This document shows positions 32,538 through 40,600 of a stretch of DNA of 61,470 bases, one piece after another (the first letter of the stretch is position 1; the number at the start of each line of letters is the position of its first letter). Below the pieces are notes generated by a model, which made no database searches, had not been told where the DNA came from, and worked only from the letters and a program-made list of their open reading frames with translations. The position numbers and the translations under genes were made by a program. Location: positions 1 to 61,470 of the forward strand of contig CAZVOE010000004.1 of NCBI GenBank assembly GCA_964628935.1. Reading direction: 5' to 3'. Source of the DNA: CAYLHQ01 sp964628935 (GTDB taxonomy: Bacteria > Acidobacteriota > Polarisedimenticolia > Polarisedimenticolales > DASRJG01).

Positions 32538-33553
32538 TCGACCGGCAGGACGAGATCGACGGCATCCTGTCCCAACTTCCGGAGGAGGAGGTCCCCGAGG
32601 GGTTCGCGGCGGGGGTCATGGAGAAGGTGCGGATCGAAGTGATGAAAAGAGGCACCGACGGGTTCTCCGCCGGCGCTGTCGCCGAGGAGAGAGGCGGATT
32701 TCGAACGATCCAAGGGAGGGTTCGGGTCATGTCCAGCAAGTCCGATTCAACGAATGTCTGGCGTACCGTCTTCGCGACCGCGGCCGCCGTGGCGGTGATC
32801 GGGATCGGGGCGTACGTCCTCGGGTTCCGCCCGTCGGCCGAAGAGTCGGCGGGCACCGTGGGAGCGGCCCGGAAGCACCGTGCCGAGCAGATCCAGCCGA
32901 AGGACGTAGCGGTGGAGGGGATCGGTGGAGAGGCGTTCCTTCAGACGGAGATCTTCGACCGTCTGGTGAACGACCCCGCCGCCCGAGAGGCCCTTTCCAA
33001 CGACGCGTTCCGCGAGGCGTTGACGAACGACGCCTTCCGGCAGGCTCTCACGAGCGACGCGTTCCGCGCCGCCTTCTCGCAGGATGCGTTCCGCGCCGCG
33101 CTGACGAGCGACGCGTTCCGGGACGCGCTCCGGAGCCGAGCCTTCCGCGACGCGTTCACGAGCGACGCGTTCCGGGACGCGCTTCGGAACGAGGCCTTCC
33201 GCGACGCGCTCCGGTCCGACGCGCTTCGCGACGCCATGATCCAGGACGCCTTCCGCGCCGCCTTCGCGAACGAGGCCTTCCGCGAGGCGCTCAAGAGCCA
33301 GGCGTTCCGCGATGCGCTCACGAGCGACGCCTTCCGCGATGCGCTCACGAGCGACGCCTTCCGCGCCGCGCTTGCAAGTGACGCCTTCCGGTCGGCTTTC
33401 CTGAGCGACGCCTTCCGCGATGCGCTCGCGAGCGACGCCTTCCGGCAGGCTCTCACGAGCGACGCGTTCCGGGACGCTCTCCGGAGCGATGCCTTCCGAG
33501 ACGCTCTCCGGAGCGAAGCGTTCCGCGACGCCATGGCGCGGGGCGGCGACTGA
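32534..33553 (+). CDS. Single-pass membrane protein with 21 nonapeptide repeats; probable anti-sigma factor
   Basis: The 339-residue protein starts in an ATGA overlap with the ECF sigma gene. Residues 1-75 are charged and presumably cytoplasmic (IDGILSQLPEEEVPEGF resembles the first helix of anti-sigma factors). Residues about 76-98 form one membrane span (VFATAAAVAVIGIGAYVLGF). Residues 99-146 are a linker. Residues 147-335 are 21 back-to-back nine-residue units of consensus SDAFRDALT, with only the first (DPAAREALS) lacking the phenylalanine; the protein ends RGGD. The alanine, leucine, arginine and aspartate content predicts continuous alpha helix, about 28 nm if straight. I recognise no named family for the repeat. 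The likely role is to hold the sigma factor and respond to an envelope signal; this is inference from position and topology. Confidence 0.8.
   Translation: MIDRQDEIDGILSQLPEEEVPEGFAAGVMEKVRIEVMKRGTDGFSAGAVAEERGGFRTIQGRVRVMSSKSDSTNVWRTVFATAAAVAVIGIGAYVLGFRPSAEESAGTVGAARKHRAEQIQPKDVAVEGIGGEAFLQTEIFDRLVNDPAAREALSNDAFREALTNDAFRQALTSDAFRAAFSQDAFRAALTSDAFRDALRSRAFRDAFTSDAFRDALRNEAFRDALRSDALRDAMIQDAFRAAFANEAFREALKSQAFRDALTSDAFRDALTSDAFRAALASDAFRSAFLSDAFRDALASDAFRQALTSDAFRDALRSDAFRDALRSEAFRDAMARGGD
32972..33538 (+). repeat. 21 tandem 27-base coding repeats (nonapeptide SDAFRDALT)
   Basis: Twenty-one units of exactly 27 bases run without interruption or frameshift. Alanine 3 and alanine 7 are kept in nearly every unit, phenylalanine 4 in all but units 1 and 10, and arginine 5 in all. 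Positions 1, 2, 6 and 9 vary (S/N/Q, D/E/R/Q, D/A/E/Q/S, T/R/A/K/L/I/S). Synonymous differences between units show selection on the protein sequence and argue against very recent expansion of the whole array. Confidence 0.95.
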
Positions 33554-33586
33554 GCCGCTCCCGGGCCGGGACCCGATTCCGAGAGG

Positions 33587-33617
33587 AAGCCCCGCGCCCG
33601 CGGGGCTTTCCTTTTTT
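33587..33617 (+). terminator. Intrinsic terminator closing the sigma/nonapeptide operon
   Basis: A nine-base-pair stem (33587-33595 with 33600-33608) with a four-base loop is followed by a T-rich tract including six consecutive T residues. It separates the regulatory operon from the metalloprotease gene that starts 30 bases later. Confidence 0.88.
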
Positions 33618-33646
33618 CGGGCGGTGCGCGTACCTTTCCGCCCGAC

Positions 33647-36586
33647 GTGAAAACCCTAGCCCTCCCATCGGTCCTCGTTTTTTTTCTCGTCCTCCCATTC
33701 CCGGGACGCTCGGCGGAACTCGAGACCCTCAAGACCGACGACCTGCTGCTGGTCTACCGAGACCCCCTCCAGACCTTCCTGGCCCCCCATGCGGCGCGCT
33801 GCTTCGAGAACTCGATGGACTTCCAGAAGCGGGTGCTCGGCTGGAAGCCCTCGTCGCCGGTCACCGTCCTTCTGAACGACTACTCGGACGCGGGGAACGC
33901 GAGCGCCCTCGGCGTCCCGAGGAATCTCCTTCTCCTCGAAACTTCCCCCGTCGGGGTTAACTTCGAGACGGTCACGACGAACGAGCGCCTCAACTGGCTC
34001 TTCAACCACGAGCTCATCCACATCGCGACCGTCGATCGGGCGGCCGGGCGCGACCGGTTCTTTCGAAAGGCCTTTCTCGGGAAGGTCGCTCCCACCTCCG
34101 AGCACCCCGCGACGATCCTCTGGTTCTACCTGACCTCCCCCCGCGACGCGGCACCCCGCTGGTACCACGAAGGGATCGCCGTCTTCGCGGAGACCTGGAT
34201 GGCTGGGGGGGTCGGTCGCGCGCAGGGGGCTTGGGACGAGATGGTCTTTCGGGCGATGGTGCGGGACGGCGCGCGATTCTACGACCCGCTCGGCCTCGTC
34301 TCGGAGGGGACAAAGACCGACTTTCAGGTCGAGGTCAATTCCTATCTTTACGGCACGCGGTTCGTGACCTGGCTCGCGTACACCCGATCTCCCGCCCATC
34401 TCGTCCGGTGGGTCGCCCGGGAGGAGGGTTCGAAGGCCTACTACGCCGCTCGCTTCGAGGAAGTGTTCGGAAAGCCCCTCGACGCCGCTTGGGCCGACTG
34501 GATCGCGTGGGAGAAAGAATTCCAGACGCGGAACCTCGAGGCGATCCGGACCTACCCGGTCACGAAGGCGCGGGACGTTTCGGACCGGGCGCTCGGATCG
34601 GTCTCACGAGCGGCGTTCGACGCCGAGCGGCGACGGTTCTACGCCGCCTTCCACTACCCGGGCCAGGTCTCCTCCATCGGCTCGATCTCGCTGGAGGACG
34701 GACACGTCGAGCGGATCGTCGAGGTGAAGGACCCGGTCCTGTTCACGGTCACCTCTCTGGCCTGGGATTCGCTCCGGCGGAGAATCTTCTACACCGCGGA
34801 CAACCGCGAATACCGCGACCTTCGGGAGGTCGACCCGGAGACCGGGGAGTCGCGGACCCTCCTCAAGGATGCACGGATCGGCGACCTCGCCTTCGACCGG
34901 GCGACCGGCGACCTCTGGGGGATCCGGCACTTCAACGCGATCGCCTCCCTCGTCCGGATCCCGCCACCGTACGACAGCTGGGGCCTCGTGCGGTCGTGGC
35001 CGTACGGAGAGGTCCCCCGGGACCTCGACGTATCCGCCGACGGCTCGTTTGTCGCGGTCGCGGTCGGCGGCATCGACGGGCGCCACGTCCTGCGCGTCTA
35101 CTCCGTGGAAGACCTGCTTCGCGGCGACGCCTCCCCGGTCGCGGAAACCTCCTTCGGCGAGGCGGCCCCGCTGAACTTCGTCTTCTCCGGCGACGGCCGG
35201 TTTCTGTACGGAACCACGACCTACACAGGGGTCCCCAACGTTTTCCGCTGGGAATGGGACGCGAACCGCATCGAGGCGGTCACGAACGCCGTGTCCGGAT
35301 TTTTCCGTCCGCTTCCCCTCCCCGATGGCAACCTCCTGGTCTTCCGGTACACCGGTGAGGGGTTCATTCCCGCGATCGTTCGCCCGGAGCCGATCGACGA
35401 CATCGAGCCGATCGAATTCCTCGGGGCGAGGCTGATCGACAAGTTCCCGGAGCTCGCGGACTGGAACGTCGGCTCGCCCGCGGAGATCCCGCTCGAAGAG
35501 CGCACGCGCGGCACGGGGCCGTACCGCTCGGGCCGCAGCATCCGCGTCGAATCCCTCTACCCGATCCTCGAGGGGTACAAGGACAGCGCCGCCGCGGGTC
35601 TCCGCCTCAACCTCTCCGACCCGCTCCTGCTGAACCGGCTCGCCCTGGCGGCCTCGTACTCTCCCGACCGCGAACTCGCGTCGGACGAGCGGCTGCACGT
35701 CGACCTGCGCTACAGCCGTTACGACTGGCGCGCGAACGCGAAGTGGAACGACGCCGATTTCTACGACCTCTTCGGACCGACGAAGACGAGCCGCAAGGGG
35801 TACTCGTTCGGCGGGGGTTGGGGGCGCACGCTCCTGTACGATCGGCCCCGCACGGTGCGGCTCGACCTCGATGCCGCCTACCATGGCGATCTCGAGATCC
35901 TCCCCGACTACCAGAACATCGCTTCGCCCGTCTCCCGACTCCTCTCGTTCGAGGGGAAGCTCGAGTACGCGAACGTCCGGTCCTCCCTCGGCCACGTCGA
36001 CGAGGAAAAGGGGCACCGCGTCGAGGCGCTCGCCCTCGTCGACCGCGTGCCCGGCGAGACCTTCCCGAAGCTGCTCGTCTCGTACGACCAGGGGTTCCCA
36101 CTCCGCCTCGACCATTCCTCCGTCTGGCTCCGCACCGCGGCCGGGGTCGGGTCGGGAGGCCGGGAGAGCCCGCTGAGCCACTTCTACTTCGGCGGTTTCG
36201 GGAACAACTGGGTCGACCACGGAAACGAAAAGCGCTACCGCGAGCCTTGGAGCTTCCCAGGTCTCGAGATCAACGAGGTCGGGGGAAGGACCTTCGGCAA
36301 GCTGCTCCTCGAGTGGAACCTGCCGCCACTCCGGTTCCGCCGCCTCGGCTCTCCCGGCTTCCATGCAACGTGGCTCCGCACGTCGCTCTTCGCGACCGGC
36401 ATCGCCACCGACTTCGACGACGGGACGCTCCGCCGCGAAGTCGGAAACGTCGGGGTCCAAGTGGACGTCCGTTTCTCGGTCCTCTCGCGCCTGGAGATGA
36501 CCCTGTCCCTGGGCTACGCTTCCGCGTTCGAGCGGGGTTTCGGGCCGAAAGACGAGGTCATGGCTTCGCTCAAGGTCCTCCAGTGA
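33647..36586 (+). CDS. Zinc metalloprotease fused to beta-propeller and outer-membrane beta-barrel
   Basis: The 979-residue protein starts at GTG with a signal peptide (LPSVLVFFLVLPFPGRS). A gluzincin-type active site is visible: His121-Glu122 and His125 in FNHELIHIATVD, with Glu175 in WYHEGIAVF as third ligand. Residues about 300-600 read as a TolB/WD40-like propeller (repeats such as LREVDPETGESRTLL). From about 620 to the end alternating aromatic strands (GYSFGGGWGRTLLYDRPRTV) predict a barrel ending in an outer-membrane-type strand. This puts a protease and a propeller on the outer membrane, probably facing the periplasm. Substrate and partner are unknown. The stop overlaps the PrsW start by four bases. 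Confidence 0.8.
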   Translation: MKTLALPSVLVFFLVLPFPGRSAELETLKTDDLLLVYRDPLQTFLAPHAARCFENSMDFQKRVLGWKPSSPVTVLLNDYSDAGNASALGVPRNLLLLETSPVGVNFETVTTNERLNWLFNHELIHIATVDRAAGRDRFFRKAFLGKVAPTSEHPATILWFYLTSPRDAAPRWYHEGIAVFAETWMAGGVGRAQGAWDEMVFRAMVRDGARFYDPLGLVSEGTKTDFQVEVNSYLYGTRFVTWLAYTRSPAHLVRWVAREEGSKAYYAARFEEVFGKPLDAAWADWIAWEKEFQTRNLEAIRTYPVTKARDVSDRALGSVSRAAFDAERRRFYAAFHYPGQVSSIGSISLEDGHVERIVEVKDPVLFTVTSLAWDSLRRRIFYTADNREYRDLREVDPETGESRTLLKDARIGDLAFDRATGDLWGIRHFNAIASLVRIPPPYDSWGLVRSWPYGEVPRDLDVSADGSFVAVAVGGIDGRHVLRVYSVEDLLRGDASPVAETSFGEAAPLNFVFSGDGRFLYGTTTYTGVPNVFRWEWDANRIEAVTNAVSGFFRPLPLPDGNLLVFRYTGEGFIPAIVRPEPIDDIEPIEFLGARLIDKFPELADWNVGSPAEIPLEERTRGTGPYRSGRSIRVESLYPILEGYKDSAAAGLRLNLSDPLLLNRLALAASYSPDRELASDERLHVDLRYSRYDWRANAKWNDADFYDLFGPTKTSRKGYSFGGGWGRTLLYDRPRTVRLDLDAAYHGDLEILPDYQNIASPVSRLLSFEGKLEYANVRSSLGHVDEEKGHRVEALALVDRVPGETFPKLLVSYDQGFPLRLDHSSVWLRTAAGVGSGGRESPLSHFYFGGFGNNWVDHGNEKRYREPWSFPGLEINEVGGRTFGKLLLEWNLPPLRFRRLGSPGFHATWLRTSLFATGIATDFDDGTLRREVGNVGVQVDVRFSVLSRLEMTLSLGYASAFERGFGPKDEVMASLKVLQ

Positions 36587-37611
36587 CCGTCCTGCTCGAC
36601 GCCGCCGCGCGCGTCCTTCTCGGCTTCGTTCCCGTGCTCGGCCTTCTGGTGGCGCTCCGCGCCTTCGATGCCCACAAGCTCCTGCGCCTGCGGGACGTGG
36701 TCCGGACCCTCGCGTTGGGGGCGGCCTGTGCTCTCGTCGCGCTCCCGACGAACAAGGCGCTCGAGGAGATCCTCGGCTTCGAGACCCAGGCCGTGTCGCG
36801 CTACGTCGCCCCGCTCGTCGAGGAGGCTCTCAAGGCCGGCGTGCTCGTGTGGCTCATCCGCGGCCACCGGGTCGGGTTTCTCGTGGACGCGGGGATCCAC
36901 GGGTTCGCGGCGGGAGCCGGCTTCGCCCTCGCCGAGAACTTTCAGTTCTGGCTTTCGAGGCCCGACGCCGGCCTCGCGGTCTGGTTCGTTCGCGGGTGCG
37001 GCACGGCCGTGATGCACGCGGGAACCGGGGGGGTGATCGCCCTGGGGGCGAAGGCCGGATGGGATCGCGCGGTCGCGCCGCGGGCCGTCCACTGGGCGCC
37101 GGGTTTCGCGATCGCCGTGGCCCTCCACTCCGCCTTCAACCACTTCCCCGTCTCGCCGCTCCTATCGACGGCGGGGATCGCCGTCGTGGCGCCGCCGCTC
37201 GTCGCCGCGGTGTTCCAGCGCGCGGTGCGGGGGACGCAGCACCGGTTGCGCCGCGGCTTCGATGCCGACACGGAACTTCTCGGGTTGATTCTGACGGGCG
37301 CAATCTCGCATTCCCCCGTCGGCGAGTACCTCGCGAACCTGCGGGAGCGGTTTCGGCCGGAGGTCGTGGTCGATCTTCTCTGCTACCTCAGAATCCGTTT
37401 GGAACTCTCCCTTCACGTGAAGGGCCTCCTCCTCCTGAGGGAGGCAGGGTTCGATCCGGAGCCCGACCCCCAGATCGGGGCGAAACTCACCGAGCTCGAG
37501 TTCCTCGAGAAGAGCATCGGAGCGACGGGGCGGCTGGCGTTGGCTCCGTTTCTCCGAGGCGGACCCGAAGAGATCTGGCAGAACGGATTGCTCCGCGGCG
37601 GGGGGCGCTGA
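36583..37611 (+). CDS. PrsW-family intramembrane metalloprotease
   Basis: This 342-residue membrane protein starts at a GTG overlapping the previous stop. It has the PrsW motifs in order: EE in APLVEEALKAG, the GFALAEN motif, histidine in GTAVMHAGTGG, and AVALHSAFNHF. About seven to eight spans are followed by a soluble C-terminal tail of about 120 residues that is longer than in PrsW of Bacillus. PrsW performs site-1 cleavage of anti-sigma factor RsiW in Bacillus. Here a membrane anti-sigma-like protein is encoded 3 kb upstream, so it is a candidate substrate; that link is inference. Confidence 0.85.
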   Translation: MTVLLDAAARVLLGFVPVLGLLVALRAFDAHKLLRLRDVVRTLALGAACALVALPTNKALEEILGFETQAVSRYVAPLVEEALKAGVLVWLIRGHRVGFLVDAGIHGFAAGAGFALAENFQFWLSRPDAGLAVWFVRGCGTAVMHAGTGGVIALGAKAGWDRAVAPRAVHWAPGFAIAVALHSAFNHFPVSPLLSTAGIAVVAPPLVAAVFQRAVRGTQHRLRRGFDADTELLGLILTGAISHSPVGEYLANLRERFRPEVVVDLLCYLRIRLELSLHVKGLLLLREAGFDPEPDPQIGAKLTELEFLEKSIGATGRLALAPFLRGGPEEIWQNGLLRGGGR

Positions 37612-37629
37612 TCGCGCCCTACGCCCCGG

Positions 37630-40600
37630 TCAGGGTCCCTCGTTGCCGCACGAGTCGGCGGCGCGCACCACATAAAAGCGCGGGTTGAGGTTCCCCAGGT
37701 CGTCGCGGTCCTCGAACACCGTCTCCGACGTTTCCCCGATTCTCACCCACGACCCAGACGGTGCGCTGGCCCGGTAGATTCGGTAGGACGAGGCTCCGGC
37801 GGACGGGTCCCAGGTCAACCGGACGTGCGCGTCGTTGACGTTGTCGAGACGGACCGTCGACCCGAGCGGCGCAGGGGGCGCCTGGGAGGTCTCGTCGCGG
37901 GCCGAACGCCGGACGAGGTTGTCGTCGGTGACGCCACCGTTGTGCGGACCGGTCGAGCACGTCTCGTCGTTCTCCGCCCGGACGACGTAGTGGAGGGTGA
38001 CGTCGTTCGGGGCGCCGGAGTCGACCCAGCCGGTTCCCGTCAATCCCGCGGCAATGCGGTTCGCGGGTCCCGGCACGAACGCAGGGTCCGACGAGCGGTA
38101 GACCGCGTAGCTCCCGCCGCTTCCCGTTCCCCACGCGGGGGCGGGCGCCCAGGCGAGTGCGACCCCTCCGTCGGCGCAGCCGTCCGCGTCGCTCGCGGAG
38201 AGGAGACCTGCGAAAGACGGCGCTCCCGTACAGGCCCCGCACGCCGCGTAATCCGGCTCCGAGGCGCTCTTCAGGATCAAGCGGTCGACGTTCCACGACG
38301 AGCCGTGGGAGGTCGTTCCCGGCCCGGCGTTCAGCCGGAAGGCGATCTGCAGTTGGCCGTTCGCGTCGGCGTGCTGGGAGATGTCGATCGTCTGGAGCGA
38401 CCAGGCGGAATCCGCGACGCCGGGGATGCTGGGGCTCGTCCAGACTCCCTGCCAGACACCTCCCTTTCGCACCTCGACGTACGCGATCCCGGGGGGCGAG
38501 ACGTTGAGCCATCTCCGGAACTTCAACTGTCCTCCGGAGAGGGTCGAGGCGTCGATCACCGGACTGATGGCGCGGAGGCTCGTCCCCGGTTCGTAGTCCC
38601 CCGGATAGGCGCCGAGACCGGTGAGGTCCTGACCGAGGACTTTCGTTCCTTCGAACGCCCCACTCGGGTCGCCGGGCGTTCCGAGACCTTGCGGGGCGCC
38701 GATTTGCCAGTCGCCCTCGAGCGTCCACCCCGCGGCCGCTTCGAACGTCTCCCGGTACATACCGGGGATTCGCCATGCGTTCAACTGGAAGGGGTTCCCC
38801 GCCGCGTCGGCGCTCGCCGTGTTTCCGTGCGTGTCGGCGGAGGTGACCCGGAAGTGGATCCTGCCGCACTCGAGCATCGGCCCGATCGTGAGGGCGTGAC
38901 TCGTCTTGAGGACGGCGTCGGAGACGGTACTGCCGAGACCCGCGGTCGTTCCCCAATCGACACGCGAGGTCGCCGGTTCCGAAGTGGTCCAGCGAATGGT
39001 CGCCTTGTCGTCCTGAATGTCGGTGACGCGGACGTCGGAAATCGCCGGTCCGCCGCAATCGACATCCGCGGTCTCGAAGGAAGTCGCGGGCATGCCTCGA
39101 CCGTTGTCTTCGTCGTGGTAGGTGGCCGTGATCAGGTCGCCGTGGGCGACCTGTACGACGCCGTCCCCGCCGCCGGCGGGGGTCGATCCGGTCGGGACGC
39201 TTCCCGTGAACTGCGAGGTGTTGGGCCCGGTCTCGACCAGGATCGACGTCTCGGGGGAGGGTTCGGACGAGGACGAGACGTTCACCGCGACGGTGTCCGC
39301 CGCGGTCGGGTCCGTGTTCAGGTCGAGGTCGACGACCTTCACCTGGAGGCCGTCGGCGCAGGAGACGACCGTCTTCGGAAGGGACAGGAGTCCCGCGTGG
39401 CAGGGCTGGAGCCCTTCTCCGAAATCCCCCCACGTTTCGAACGAGTGATACTGACCGCCGTTCGTGTCCTCCGATACGTTCCCCGGCGCGTCGGCGCTCT
39501 CGACGCTGAACCAGTAGACCGTGCACGCGCGCAGACCGGTCAGGTTGACCGCGTGATCGGTCACGAGCCCGCCGGCGCCCGCGGTTAGATCCCGGGGCGG
39601 GCCCTCCCCCCCCCGAACCACCCAGCTCGAAACCTCGTCGGTGTTCCACCGAACGGTCGCGCGGACGTCGGTCACCGAATCGGTTCCGACACCGGAGATG
39701 ACCGGACCCTGGCAGTCGGCCGCAGCCGTGTCGGTCTTCGGAACGTTCGATCCGCCCTGGCCGTCGTCCGCGTCGAGGTAGCGGACCGTGATCGTGTCGG
39801 AGTGCGCGACCTGGACCTTCCCGTCGGACGCGACCGGGCCGCCGTCGGTCCGGACGGTTCCCTTGAACACGCCCGACGTCGCGGAGGTTTCCGTGAGCGT
39901 CACCGTCTCCGGAGCGCTCTCACGATTCGAGAACGCCTCGATCGCGACCGTCCCCGCGCCGCGGAGGTCGGCGTCGGTCAGGGTCACGCCGAGGGTTCCC
40001 GAGCAGGACGCCGAGGCCTCCTGGATCCGGATTCTGCCGTCGGGCGTGGCGGTGTTCGACACGGCCTCGTAGGCGTCGACGCGCCCCATGCCGTACGCGT
40101 TGTCGATGCCGGGGGCGCCGAGGTCGATCGCCGTGTCCATCAGGATCTGTTTGAGGTCGTCGTGGGTGAGCCCCGGGCTCGAAGAGACCATGAGCGCGAC
40201 CGTTCCCGCCACGTGCGGCGTCGCCATCGAGGTGCCGCTCTTGAACGAGTAGCCCGAGCAGACGTTGTGGCTCTTGGTGTCGACTCCCGGCGCCGAGACG
40301 TCCGGCTTGATCAAGCCGGGCGGGTACGGGTGGTCGTTCCAAGGCGGGACGTCCTCCCAGGTGACCGGCCCACGGGACGAAAAGCCCGCGATCTGGTCGC
40401 TGCAGTCGGTCGCTCCCACCGTGATCACGCGCGGGACGTCGCCGGGGGTGCGGACGTTGTCGGGCTCGTTCCCCGAACCCTCGTTCCCCGCCGCGATCAC
40501 CATCGCGGTCCCCGCCTCGATCGTGTTCTCGGCGTTCTGCCGCCAGGTGGCGCGGTCCGGGTTCTGGTCGTGCGGCCAGCCGAGGCTCATGGAGATCGCG

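Noticed and set aside
32972..33538. 27-base repeats that could be a minisatellite or CRISPR-like array
   Set aside because: Units are contiguous without spacers and stay in frame throughout a gene coupled to the ECF sigma gene.
37603..37619. Six-base-pair hairpin at the end of the PrsW gene
   Set aside because: Short, overlaps the stop codon, and has no T-tract; too weak to call a terminator.
37825..39588. Plus-strand open frame of 587 codons inside the large subtilase gene
   Set aside because: Composition is valine/arginine/glycine shadow; the opposite frame has consistent domain repeats.
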